Shown: positions 23,140 through 31,581 of the stretch, piece by piece | Position numbering within the stretch: position 1 is the first letter of the stretch | Layout: every line of letters starts with the position of its first letter | Source: an uncultured Roseovarius sp. | GTDB taxonomy: Bacteria; Pseudomonadota; Alphaproteobacteria; Rhodobacterales; Rhodobacteraceae | NCBI RefSeq assembly: GCF_947489715.1 | Contig: NZ_CANLER010000017.1 | Location: 1 to 51,204, forward strand | DNA: 51,204 nucleotides | Reading direction: 5' to 3' | Notes under the pieces: model-generated | What the model saw: only the letters and a program-made list of their open reading frames with translations | What the model was told of the DNA's origin: nothing | The model's database searches: none | Made by a program: the position numbers and the translations under genes

Positions 23140-25029
23140 ATGCCCGAATTTCTGACCCCCGGTGTCTTTGTCTCTGAGATAGGGGCGCCACCCCCGCCAA
23201 TTGCACAGGTGGCTACGGCACTGCCCGTCTTTATCGGCCATACGGAACAGGCATTGGACGGAGAAACACCACTGACCGGCGTTTCGCATCGCATCAGCTC
23301 GATGGCCGACTATCACCGCAGTTTCGGGGGCGCACCCAAGCCGATTTTCCGGATCGAAAAACATGTTATCCGCAATGGCATCTCCCCCCTCAGCGACGCG
23401 GGCGCAACCCTGCCCCCGGACCTGCCCGAGATACTCTTTGCTGCCGGGGCTGAAATCTATGCGCTGGTTCAGACCAACCCCGCCTATACGCTCTATGGTA
23501 CATTGCGGCATTTCTTCATGAACGGCGGCGGGCCATGTCATGTGATTTCGGTCGGGTCATATGATCATCCGTTCGATGCCACGAAGATGCAGGCAGCCCT
23601 CTCTGCGCTCAACGACGAAGATGCGCCGACCCTGCTGGTCATTCCCGAGGTCACAAGGCTGCCGCGTGCGCAGGCCGCGCAGGTCAGTCAGGCCATGCTG
23701 GCCCATTCTGGCGCAGGGCAGCGAAACCGCTTTGCAATCCTTGATATTCCCGGGGGATTTATGGATCGGAAAAGCCCGCGGGGTGACCCGATAAAGGCGT
23801 TTCGCACGGATATCGGCACCGACGCACTGGAACATGGTGCAGCCTATTATCCGTGGTTGAACACTTCGGTTTTCCTTGCCCGGGACTTCACCTACCAGAA
23901 TATCGAACCCGGCAGCCGCCCATTATTGGCAACGCTGCTTTCAAATTCCGAGCCGACGCTGAACACCGGTCAATTGACCGCGCCCCGCTTGACAGGTGAT
24001 TTCACCATCGTCGCCGCGCCAGGGCAGACCGTCCTACTCAGCCCCGATGATTTCGAGGCACAGGACGACAGTCCTGATCGGAACCTGCGCTTCAGCGTTC
24101 TGGATGATGGCCGGATGACCGGGCATATCATGCGAACCGGCAAGACCAGACCACGGGCAGGCTTTCGTCAGAAGGGGTTGAAGAACGGCAAGATAAGTTT
24201 TGTCCGCGATGCCGACGCCACGACACCCGGTCAATTTGAACTGATCGTGACCGATGGGGATGGTTTAAAGAGTACAAGGCGCACGGTCTTTGTCGTTGAT
24301 GACGATGCCCAGGCAGGCTTGCCAGATGTATTGGCGGGCATTTCCTCAGACGCGGCTGAGCAAGATGAAGCCGCGCAAAGCCTCGACACTGATCTGCGAG
24401 CGTCATCACAGCTCTATCGGGACATCACACAGGCAATGGCAGACAGCGCCAATGCGTTGCCCCCCGGCGCAGCAATGGCAGGCATCTACGCCAGAACAGA
24501 CAGTACACGCGGTGTCTGGAAGGCCCCGGCTGGCACATCGGCAAACGGTGTGATCAGCCCGATGGTGCCCATCAGTGACCGGCAGCAGACAGACCTGAAC
24601 CAGACTGCCAGCGGCAAGTCGATCAACGCAATCCGCAGGTTCAGTGGGAGAGGTATTCTGGTTTGGGGCGCACGCACAATGGCGGGCAACGCCTCGGAAT
24701 TCCGCTATGTCCCCGTCCGCCGTTTCGCAAACATGATCGAGGAATCGCTTTATAAGGGGATTGAATCAGTGGTCTTTGCACCGAACACCGAGGCAACCTG
24801 GACCGCTTTGAAATCACAGATCGGAAATTTCATGACCCTGCTCTGGCGACAGGGCGCCCTGCGAGGTAGCAGAACATCAGACGCATATTTCGTCAAAGTG
24901 GGTCTTGGTGAAACCATGACACAAAGTGATATTGATCGCGGCGTGGTGAATATCCATGTGGGTTTTGCACCGCTGCGCCCGGCGGAATTCATCATCCTGA
25001 AAATCCAGCAAAAGACCGCTTCGACATAG
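23140..25029 (+). CDS. orphan contractile-tail sheath protein with inserted CSPG-like domain
   Basis: 629 aa. Residues 1-255 begin EFLTPGVFVSEIGAPPPPIA, the standard start of sheath subunits of contractile phage tails and extracellular contractile injection systems. Residues about 425-629 are the conserved C-terminal half: LPPGAAMAGIYARTDSTRGV, GRGILVWGARTMA, VRRFANMIEESLYKGIE, VVNIHVGFAPLRPAEFI. Between them (about 285-388) lies an extra beta-sandwich-like repeat of the CSPG/cadherin_3 type: TVLLSPDDFEAQDD, ISFVRDADATTPGQFELIVT, DGDGLKS. The rest of a tail (tube, baseplate, ATPase, spike) is not next to it; rplT precedes and hupE follows convergently. It may be a component of a system encoded elsewhere or a domesticated relic. 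Confidence 0.88.
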   Translation: MPEFLTPGVFVSEIGAPPPPIAQVATALPVFIGHTEQALDGETPLTGVSHRISSMADYHRSFGGAPKPIFRIEKHVIRNGISPLSDAGATLPPDLPEILFAAGAEIYALVQTNPAYTLYGTLRHFFMNGGGPCHVISVGSYDHPFDATKMQAALSALNDEDAPTLLVIPEVTRLPRAQAAQVSQAMLAHSGAGQRNRFAILDIPGGFMDRKSPRGDPIKAFRTDIGTDALEHGAAYYPWLNTSVFLARDFTYQNIEPGSRPLLATLLSNSEPTLNTGQLTAPRLTGDFTIVAAPGQTVLLSPDDFEAQDDSPDRNLRFSVLDDGRMTGHIMRTGKTRPRAGFRQKGLKNGKISFVRDADATTPGQFELIVTDGDGLKSTRRTVFVVDDDAQAGLPDVLAGISSDAAEQDEAAQSLDTDLRASSQLYRDITQAMADSANALPPGAAMAGIYARTDSTRGVWKAPAGTSANGVISPMVPISDRQQTDLNQTASGKSINAIRRFSGRGILVWGARTMAGNASEFRYVPVRRFANMIEESLYKGIESVVFAPNTEATWTALKSQIGNFMTLLWRQGALRGSRTSDAYFVKVGLGETMTQSDIDRGVVNIHVGFAPLRPAEFIILKIQQKTAST

Positions 25030-25033
25030 GCCG

Positions 25034-26218
25034 TCAGGCAAGGACGCCAACCCGTTCAAAGAACCAATAGCCGGCAATCATCGCGATCACGACCGACGCG
25101 GGTACGACAACCCGCGCGTGATACCAGTTCCGCGCCCCGAACCAATATCCGACTGCCGCGTAACATAGCAGCACAACGGCCACCTGCCCCAGCTCAACGC
25201 CGACATTGAAACCAATTAAGCTGGCGGCGAACTGCCCATCGCCGATGGCAAGTTCACGCAACACACCGGCAAACCCCAGCCCGTGCAGCAACCCAAAGCC
25301 AAAAACGATGACCATGCGCCAGCGATGCAGGTTCTGGGTGAAGATGTTTTCAATTGCCACGAATACGATCGACAGGGCGATCAGCGGCTCGACGATCGAT
25401 CCCGGTATGTTGATCCATCCCAATAGCCCCATGGCCAACGTAACCGAATGCGCCAGTGTGAATGTCGTGACTTGCAGCAACAACGGTTTCAATCGTGCGC
25501 TCAGCAGGAAAAGTCCGACAATAAAAAGCACATGGTCCAGCCCCTTGGGCAGAATATGGTCAAATCCCAGCTTGATGTACCGCAGCACTGTATCGCTGGT
25601 CGATGCCGCTGCCACGGCAGGGGTCAGTTCGATGGTCTCACTTGCGCCCGCGGCCAGCAGATTTGCATAGAACGGGGCCACCTCTCCCTGGCGGGTTATC
25701 CGCAAGACGACCGGACCAAATACCTCTTTGTAATGCCAGGTAAGCGACGGCGCCCCTGTAGGTAACTGTCCTGAGTAGGCCAGCACGGTACGCCTTGGCA
25801 GGTTTGGATCACCAATCTCGGGAATATCCAAGTCGTCGCGTTCCAAAACCAGACGTGTTTGCTTTTCCTTCAGGCTCAACCCTTCCAGAAACTGTTGCTC
25901 GAATTCAAGGAACGCTGCCTTCAGATCAGCAGGCGACAGACGGCGCAGTGCCTCGTATCTCTCGGACTGCGGTGCATTCTCTGTTCTATCATGCTCGGGT
26001 CCGATTCCGGCGATCAAGGCTTCCAAATTGGTCGCCAGTTCCAGCCGAACCGCACCGTCATCTCCCAATTCCATATTGACGATAGCAGGGTTCAATTCGT
26101 GGGCCTGTGCCAGACTTGCGCACAAGGAAGCCACCGTCAGAAACCAAATAGCCAGGATTTGTGAACGCCAACAATACGCTTGTTCACGCCACTTGGATCG
26201 GATGTTAATGCTGCGCAT
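25034..26218 (-). CDS. HupE/UreJ-family membrane protein
   Basis: 394 aa. Signal peptide or first helix (residues 15-35, ending AQAHELNP), a periplasmic domain to about residue 195, then six or seven transmembrane helices. Helix 1 begins LGFDHILPKGLDHVLFIVGL and is followed by QVTTFTLAHSVTLAMG and GFGLLHGLGFAG, whose His residues are the likely metal ligands. HupE/UreJ proteins are secondary transporters for nickel, with other metals possible. ATG 26218 has AAGGA upstream. It is divergent from, and slightly overlaps, the DUF4198 gene, which also begins with a signal peptide ending in AHE. Confidence 0.85.
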   Translation of the reverse strand: MRSINIRSKWREQAYCWRSQILAIWFLTVASLCASLAQAHELNPAIVNMELGDDGAVRLELATNLEALIAGIGPEHDRTENAPQSERYEALRRLSPADLKAAFLEFEQQFLEGLSLKEKQTRLVLERDDLDIPEIGDPNLPRRTVLAYSGQLPTGAPSLTWHYKEVFGPVVLRITRQGEVAPFYANLLAAGASETIELTPAVAAASTSDTVLRYIKLGFDHILPKGLDHVLFIVGLFLLSARLKPLLLQVTTFTLAHSVTLAMGLLGWINIPGSIVEPLIALSIVFVAIENIFTQNLHRWRMVIVFGFGLLHGLGFAGVLRELAIGDGQFAASLIGFNVGVELGQVAVVLLCYAAVGYWFGARNWYHARVVVPASVVIAMIAGYWFFERVGVLA

Positions 26219-27035
26219 GATACCGCGTTTCCTTATTGCCGTTCTCGCTCTGCTCGTCGCTTGCCCTTTCAGCGTTGGCGCGCATGAGTTCTGGATTGAC
26301 CCCATAGACCACATCCTGTCGCCCGGTGACACTCTTGAAGCAAATCTGAAGGTCGGTCAAAACTACGCGGGCGCGGTTTATCCGCTGCTGCCGGGGCGGT
26401 TGACGCAGTTTTCTGTATCCGGCCCCAAGGGCACAAACGACATCACCGGCACGGTCGGTGATGTTCCGGCGGCGCGCTTGCCTGAAATATCGACTGGTCT
26501 GCATATTCTGGCCTACGAATCCACCACCGATCGGTTGAAATTCGACGATTGGGAGCTGTTCAACACCTACGTTGCCTACGAGGGTAATGACTGGGCAGTC
26601 GCGGCGCATCTCAGGGCCGGGCTGCCGAAGACCGGCTTTACCGAAGGGTACCGCCGCTACGCGAAATCGCTGGTACAGGTCGGTGAACCGCAAACCGGTG
26701 ACGCAGACAGACGGATCGGCCTGGCGATTGAATTGGTGGCTCTTGTCTCGCCCTACCTGCTTGCACCGGATCAACAGGAACTGCCTGTGCAGCTTCTGTG
26801 GCAAGGCGCGCCATTGGCGCAGCAACAAATCAATGTCTTTCACAACAGCAAGACAACAACGCTGAGCGCGGTCACCACCGATCAGGATGGCCGCGCGATG
26901 GTGCCAGTTACCAAAGGCGGGCGATATTTGCTGAATGCCGTGCATATGGTGCTGAACAATACGGACACCGACCTTGCCTGGGACAGTCATTGGGCGTCTC
27001 TGACATTCGAGATTTCCGCGAGAGATTCGCACTGA
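26208..27035 (+). CDS. DUF4198 periplasmic protein, metal-uptake partner
   Basis: About 275 aa with signal peptide (MIPRFLIAVLALLVACPFSV, GAHEFW). The mature N-terminus HEFWIDP, internal GDTLEANLKVGQNY and the C-terminal beta-rich part mark DUF4198, a family often found with Ni/Co uptake genes. Possible starts are ATG 26202, 26208 and 26217; GGATCGG favours 26208. Every choice overlaps or abuts the ATG of the divergent hupE-like gene, so the two mRNAs must overlap at their 5' ends. A joint role in divalent metal uptake is inferred from family and context. Confidence 0.8.
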   Translation: MLRMIPRFLIAVLALLVACPFSVGAHEFWIDPIDHILSPGDTLEANLKVGQNYAGAVYPLLPGRLTQFSVSGPKGTNDITGTVGDVPAARLPEISTGLHILAYESTTDRLKFDDWELFNTYVAYEGNDWAVAAHLRAGLPKTGFTEGYRRYAKSLVQVGEPQTGDADRRIGLAIELVALVSPYLLAPDQQELPVQLLWQGAPLAQQQINVFHNSKTTTLSAVTTDQDGRAMVPVTKGGRYLLNAVHMVLNNTDTDLAWDSHWASLTFEISARDSH

Positions 27036-27155
27036 AAAGGCGCTGATATTTGCGGATCGGGCATTCTGTCTTCCTTTGGCGCGGGCACAAGAAGACACGT
27101 TTGAAAGTGAAGGTTAGTTTCGCCGACCGTCGAAAAAGATCCCGCTTTGTGGGGA

Positions 27156-27776
27156 TCAGGTAGCCTTGTAGCGGGCCAGGAACATCTCGACCGCACCGTT
27201 GATCACGCGCTCGACGTTTTCCTCAGACACATCGCATCCGACACCGCACAGGCAACGAACGAACAAATCGCTCTTGCATAGTTCACCAAACTGGTTCGCC
27301 GCCAAATCCATGTCGTCTATCTTCAGAACACCCTGCTCGACATAAGGTCTCAAGACCTTGCTCATGCGCTCGCGCACCAAAGCCGGGCCGGAATTGTAGA
27401 ACCTTTGGCCAAGCTCGGGAAAGCGATAGGATTCCGAAACACAGATGCGGAACACCTGCAGGCCGAAATCCGACAGAAAGAAGCGTACGATCCGGCTGGC
27501 GGCTTCGTGCAGCACGACCTCGATCGGCGCACCGACACCGATCACCTGTAATGCCTCTTCTGCCTGCCGGTTGCATTCGATACGTGCAACCTCGGAAAAC
27601 AGGAGTCGCTTATCCGGAAAATAGCTGTAGAGGGTGGCTTTCGACACACCAGCTTCGCGGGCGATGTCATCCACGCTGGCCCCTTCAAAACCGTCGCGCA
27701 TAAAGATACTGCGCGCGCCTTCAAGGACCTGGTCGAATTTCCGGCCTTTTTTGATTTCTGCGGCCATTGCCGTCAT
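27156..27776 (-). CDS. TetR/AcrR-family regulator
   Basis: 206 aa (a start at the second Met, 27767, is possible). The HTH is at about residues 15-60: ARSIFMRDGFEGASVDDIAR, EAGVSKATLYSYFPDKRLLF. The C-terminal ligand/dimer domain resembles the AefR-like type (FLSDFGLQVFRICVSESYRF then PELGQRFY). It lies downstream of the 52-aa exported protein gene, whose promoter holds two perfect palindromes that are the best candidates for its operator. Effector unknown. Confidence 0.9.
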   Translation of the reverse strand: MTAMAAEIKKGRKFDQVLEGARSIFMRDGFEGASVDDIAREAGVSKATLYSYFPDKRLLFSEVARIECNRQAEEALQVIGVGAPIEVVLHEAASRIVRFFLSDFGLQVFRICVSESYRFPELGQRFYNSGPALVRERMSKVLRPYVEQGVLKIDDMDLAANQFGELCKSDLFVRCLCGVGCDVSEENVERVINGAVEMFLARYKAT

Positions 27777-27843
27777 GCACGTCCTCCAACTGGCTTTACC
27801 AGTCTAGTCAGGTCAGGGTGCCTGCCGCAAGCAAATCTGCGTG

Positions 27844-27869
27844 ATGCGGGCAGGCTTCCCTGCCCGCAT
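27844..27869 (-). terminator. strong hairpin after the 52-aa gene
   Basis: Perfect 11-bp stem ATGCGGGCAGG / CCTGCCCGCAT with a CTTC loop. No clean U-run follows on the minus strand, so it may act as an mRNA-stabilising or attenuating hairpin and not a full terminator before tetR. Confidence 0.6.
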
Positions 27870-27881
27870 GCCGTGAGTGGA

Positions 27882-28040
27882 TCACTTGTTAATGCCAGAA
27901 TTGTTCTTGCTCACCGGTTCCGGTTTGGGCTCCGGGAAATCCAGTGTGGGGGTCAGACTACCCATATCAAAGCTCTGCGCCATCACGGGCGCGGCAGTCA
28001 ACGAAAGGGCAACGGCCAAGGCGATAAGGGGGTTTTTCAT
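27882..28040 (-). CDS. 52-aa exported protein
   Basis: MKNPLIALAVALSLTAAPVM then AQSFDMGSLTPTLDFPEPKP and ending NNSGINK. It has a clear signal peptide cleaved after AQ or VMA, leaving a Pro-rich mature peptide of about 30 residues. AAGGA lies 7 nt before the ATG. The promoter region carries the TetR-type palindromes, and tetR follows on the same strand after a hairpin. Function unknown; tight regulation of such a short exported peptide is notable. Confidence 0.8.
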   Translation of the reverse strand: MKNPLIALAVALSLTAAPVMAQSFDMGSLTPTLDFPEPKPEPVSKNNSGINK

Positions 28041-28054
28041 CTCATTTTCCTTTC

Positions 28055-28130
28055 TGAACTAAACAGTTCACATTACGATAAATAAACCGTGTAGTTCAGT
28101 TTACAAGAGGAAAATGAACTAAATAGTTCA
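28055..28130 (-). promoter_or_regulatory. paired TetR-type operators
   Basis: Two perfect palindromes, TGAACTAAACAGTTCA (28055-28070) and TGAACTAAATAGTTCA (28115-28130), have centres 60 bp apart. A degenerate third (TGTAGTTCAGTTTACA, 28090-28105) lies between them. The first lies just 15 nt upstream of the 52-aa gene start and should overlap its promoter or leader. Confidence 0.85.
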
Positions 28131-28336
28131 CTTTTTTGACGTCACGTTACAGAAAAGCGTTTAGGCGCTGATTTCATTGTGTTTTTTCTTTGACCATCTC
28201 CCGCATGGAAAAATACGACGCAAGGTCAATTAGTGGATGACACCGATCCCAACCGCCAATGCGAGGACGCCGCGCAAAGCGCGGAGGACAAGAGATCAGG
28301 CGTGAGCGACAGCGCACTCAATCTGGGAACAGAGAG

Positions 28337-29737
28337 CTATCCGGCCTGACTGGGCAGCCAGAGCACGATCCACGGAAACGCCACCAACAAAGCGATGGTA
28401 ATCGCATCAGCGACAAAAAACGGCGTCACGCCCCGAAAGACATCCTGCACCGTCAGGTCATCGCGCACACCGGCCACGACGAAACAATTCAATCCGATAG
28501 GCGGGGTGATCAGGCAGAATTCGGCCATTTTCACAACCAATATCCCGAACCAGATCGCGCACATCGTGCCTGACATGCCAAAGGCGCTGTCCGCTGCCGC
28601 CACGCTCTCGCCGCCGTTCAATGCCATGACCGCCGGATATACCACCGGCAGGGTCAGAAGCAGCATGCCGATCGCATCCATGAACATGCCCAGCACCGCA
28701 TAGGCCAGCAGGATGCAGACCAGGATCAGCAGTGGTGCCATATCAAGTGACGTGATCCAGTCGGCGAACGCGCCCGGCAGATCGGCAAAACCCAGGAACC
28801 GCACATAGATCAGCACGCCCCAGATGATGGTAAAGATCATCACCGTCAACTTGGCGGTCTCGATCAGCGCCTCTTTCAACTGCGCCCATCTCAGACCTCG
28901 TGCCAACGCCATCAGGAAAACGATGAACGCGCCCACGGCCCCGCCTTCGGTGGGCGTGCCCCAGGCATCGCCGAAAGGGTTGTAGACAAAGAAGATGATG
29001 ATCACGACCACCGCCACGATGGGCAGTGCCGGCAACAGCGCCACGAACCGCTCGCGCCAGGTGAAGCCCCCCACCGGCGGGCCGACATTCTTGAACACCA
29101 CCGCAATCGTGATGATCAACAGCGCATAGATCACCGCCGAAAACGCACCCGGAATGAACCCCGCCAGCAGAAGTTTACCCACGTCCTGTTCGACGATAAT
29201 GGCGTAAATTACCAGAATGGCCGACGGCGGAATGAGCGAGGCAAGCGTGCCCCCAGCTGCCACCACGCCAGCCGCGAATTGCTTGTTATAGCCGATCTTC
29301 AGCATCTCGGGGATGGCGATACGCGCGAACACCGCCGCCGTTGCAACCGAGGCCCCGGATACGGCCGCAAAACCCGCGGTCGCAAACACGGTCGACACGG
29401 CCAGGCCCCCCGGCACCCAGGCGATCCAGCGTTTCGCCGCCTCGAAAAGCGCCGTGGTCAGGCGCGCGTAATAGGCCAGATACCCGATCAGGATGAAGGT
29501 CGGGATCAGGCTCAGCGCATGGGCCGACACCTTGGAATGCGGCACCTGACCGGCCACCTTGACGCTGATCTCCAGCGCCTTGCCAAACCGCGCCGGATCG
29601 TAATCGAACCCGTTCCAGCGCAGCCAGACCAACCCGACGAAACCGGCCAACCCGGCGGCAAACGCAACGCGCATGCCGATCACCACCATCGCCAGCATGC
29701 CCGCAGTTACCCAGAGGCCAATTTCGATCGACCCCAT
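28337..29737 (-). CDS. TRAP transporter large permease (DctM type)
   Basis: 466 aa with about 12 hydrophobic segments. Family marks are SGASVATAAVFARIAIPEML, GYNKQFAAGVVAAGGTLASL and IPPSAILVIYAI. It is the Na+-driven permease of a tripartite periplasmic transporter for organic acids. ATG 29737 overlaps the stop of the small permease by one base (TGATG), showing translational coupling. Upstream reading frame to 29878 is not used. It is the last gene of the P-Q-M operon. Confidence 0.93.
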   Translation of the reverse strand: MGSIEIGLWVTAGMLAMVVIGMRVAFAAGLAGFVGLVWLRWNGFDYDPARFGKALEISVKVAGQVPHSKVSAHALSLIPTFILIGYLAYYARLTTALFEAAKRWIAWVPGGLAVSTVFATAGFAAVSGASVATAAVFARIAIPEMLKIGYNKQFAAGVVAAGGTLASLIPPSAILVIYAIIVEQDVGKLLLAGFIPGAFSAVIYALLIITIAVVFKNVGPPVGGFTWRERFVALLPALPIVAVVVIIIFFVYNPFGDAWGTPTEGGAVGAFIVFLMALARGLRWAQLKEALIETAKLTVMIFTIIWGVLIYVRFLGFADLPGAFADWITSLDMAPLLILVCILLAYAVLGMFMDAIGMLLLTLPVVYPAVMALNGGESVAAADSAFGMSGTMCAIWFGILVVKMAEFCLITPPIGLNCFVVAGVRDDLTVQDVFRGVTPFFVADAITIALLVAFPWIVLWLPSQAG

Positions 29738-30366
29738 CAGTCGGCCCCTTCCAATGTATGCGCTTCGGCCTCGGCCTGTTCGGCCACCGACCGGTAAAGC
29801 GGGACTGCTGCGGGCCGTTCCAGCCCCAGCACCAGCGCGCGGCCATAGGCCCAGACCTGTAACGCCAGACGCAGGCACAGCACCGAAAAGGCGACAGGCA
29901 CCAGCAGTTTCATCGGCCAGATCGGCAGGCCGATGTCGATCGAACTATCCCGGCTCCATAACGGTTTGGTCATGTCAAAGCTGCGGTCGAAATGCGCCCA
30001 GCTGCCCCAGACCAGCGCAATCATCAGCATCAGCATCAGCGATACGGTGAGTAATTCCAACGCCCACAGGGCCCGCCCCCGCAAAACACCGATCAGAATG
30101 TCCATCCGGATATGCCCGCCCTCGCGCTGCACATAGGCGACGCCCATGATCGCGATCAGCGGCATCAGCGCCTCGATCCAGTCGACATAGCCCGCCAGAG
30201 GCATTTCGAAAAACTCGCGCCCGCCGACCGAATAGGCCGCAAGGAACATCAGCGAAAACGCGGCCACACCGCTCAGCAGCGCAAAGAACCGCTCCAGCTT
30301 CAAAAGCCCGCGGTCCAGCCGGCTCAGCAGGCTGTCATCCTGCAATACGGTTGAATTTCCCGACAT
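29737..30366 (-). CDS. TRAP transporter small permease (DctQ type)
   Basis: 209 aa with four transmembrane helices, at about residues 29-50, 62-80, 103-123 and 152-172. The EALMPLIAIMGVAYVQREGG, HIRMD segment is typical of DctQ, the scaffold between binding protein and large permease. It sits between the substrate-binding gene and dctM. Confidence 0.9.
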   Translation of the reverse strand: MSGNSTVLQDDSLLSRLDRGLLKLERFFALLSGVAAFSLMFLAAYSVGGREFFEMPLAGYVDWIEALMPLIAIMGVAYVQREGGHIRMDILIGVLRGRALWALELLTVSLMLMLMIALVWGSWAHFDRSFDMTKPLWSRDSSIDIGLPIWPMKLLVPVAFSVLCLRLALQVWAYGRALVLGLERPAAVPLYRSVAEQAEAEAHTLEGAD

Positions 30367-30420
30367 GTTACCCTTGCCCGATCAGCAGGGCCGCGCCACG
30401 CGGTGCGGCCCCGCCAAGGA

Positions 30421-31437
30421 TCAGTTCGACATCCGCTTTTCTTTCAGCGTCGACATCACCAGATCATAAAGCTCCTGACCGGGCAGGCCCTGCGCTTCCA
30501 TATCGGCGATCCAGGCAGCGCGGATCGGATCGGCGGCTTTTTCGCGGAACGCGGCCAGCTCGTCTTCGCTGATCTCAACTTTCTGAACGCCTTTTTCCTC
30601 CAGGATGCTGTCCCATTTGGTCAGCAGCTCGCCATAGTTGGCAAGGTAATGGTCAATCGCTTCGGGGATCGAACTGTCCAGCGCCTCGCGTTCGGCATCC
30701 GACAGCGATTCATACGCGTCGATATTCACCACCACCGGGCAGTTGACCGTGCCGGGGTTCAGGTTCGCGGTCCACCATTTCGCCTGATTGATCGTGCCAA
30801 AGCTCAGATGCGCATGCTGGGCAAAGGCCACCGTGTCGACCGTACCCGATTCCATCGCCTGATAGGCCTCGGTCGCGGTCACCGAGGTGGGCACCGCACC
30901 CACGGCCTTGAACGCATCGCCCAGCCCGCCGGTTGCTCGCACGCGCATGCCTTCGAAATCAGCCAGCTTTTCGCGCGGATCGCCAGTGCCTACGATATTA
31001 TATTGCGGCATGGGCGAGGTCATCAGCAGCTTGGCGTTCCACTGTGCCAGTTCGTCCTGCACCGCCGGATGGCCATAGACCGCATGGCTCACGGCCACTT
31101 CCTCATCCAGATTGGCAACCCCCAGGAAGGGCAGTTCCAGCACTGTAATCGTGCGGTTCTTGTCGCGGTGATAGCCCGCGCAGAACTGCGCCATCTCGAA
31201 AGCGCCGATGGAAATACCGTCCAAGTTTTCCTTATTCTTGCTCAGGCCGCCATAGCTGATGTTCAGCGTGAACTCACCGCCGGTCTTTTCACTCACCAGC
31301 TCAGCCAGCTTTTCAACATGTTCGGTAAACGCCCGGCGTTTCCCCCAGAGCGAGACATTCCACTCCGTCGCCAATGCCTCGGATGCGAAGGCGAGTGTCA
31401 GTGTCGCGGCGGTCATACCACCCAAAATCTTGCGCAT
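30421..31437 (-). CDS. TRAP transporter substrate-binding protein (DctP family)
   Basis: 338 aa. The start is the second ATG (31437), 8 nt after GGGAGG; the first ATG at 31443 is too close. Signal peptide (MRKILGGMTAATLTLAFASE, ALA), then a DctP fold with GMRVRATGGLGDAFKAVGAV, PTSVTATEAYQAMESGTVDT carrying the Arg and surrounding residues that bind the carboxylate. The substrate cannot be told from the sequence. It is divergent from mbfA. Confidence 0.92.
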   Translation of the reverse strand: MRKILGGMTAATLTLAFASEALATEWNVSLWGKRRAFTEHVEKLAELVSEKTGGEFTLNISYGGLSKNKENLDGISIGAFEMAQFCAGYHRDKNRTITVLELPFLGVANLDEEVAVSHAVYGHPAVQDELAQWNAKLLMTSPMPQYNIVGTGDPREKLADFEGMRVRATGGLGDAFKAVGAVPTSVTATEAYQAMESGTVDTVAFAQHAHLSFGTINQAKWWTANLNPGTVNCPVVVNIDAYESLSDAEREALDSSIPEAIDHYLANYGELLTKWDSILEEKGVQKVEISEDELAAFREKAADPIRAAWIADMEAQGLPGQELYDLVMSTLKEKRMSN

Positions 31438-31551
31438 TTTCATTCCTCCCTAGAATCATATGCTGATTTCATGGGGGCGAGTTTAGCGATTCATTTCCGA
31501 TTGGCTACCGGCTGTCCCAAAGCCTCTTGAACCGAAGCGCAGGATCGTTAG

Positions 31552-31568
31552 TTTAGAATTATTCTAAT
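31552..31568 (+). promoter_or_regulatory. Irr-type iron-control element before mbfA
   Basis: TTAGAATTATTCTAA (31553-31567) is a perfect palindrome with 7-bp arms. It matches the TTTAGAA...TTCTAAA iron control element bound by Irr in alphaproteobacteria. Its right edge is 14 nt from the ATG, fitting repression by Irr under low iron as described for mbfA in other alphaproteobacteria. Confidence 0.85.
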
Positions 31569-31581
31569 GTAGGAAAATGTC

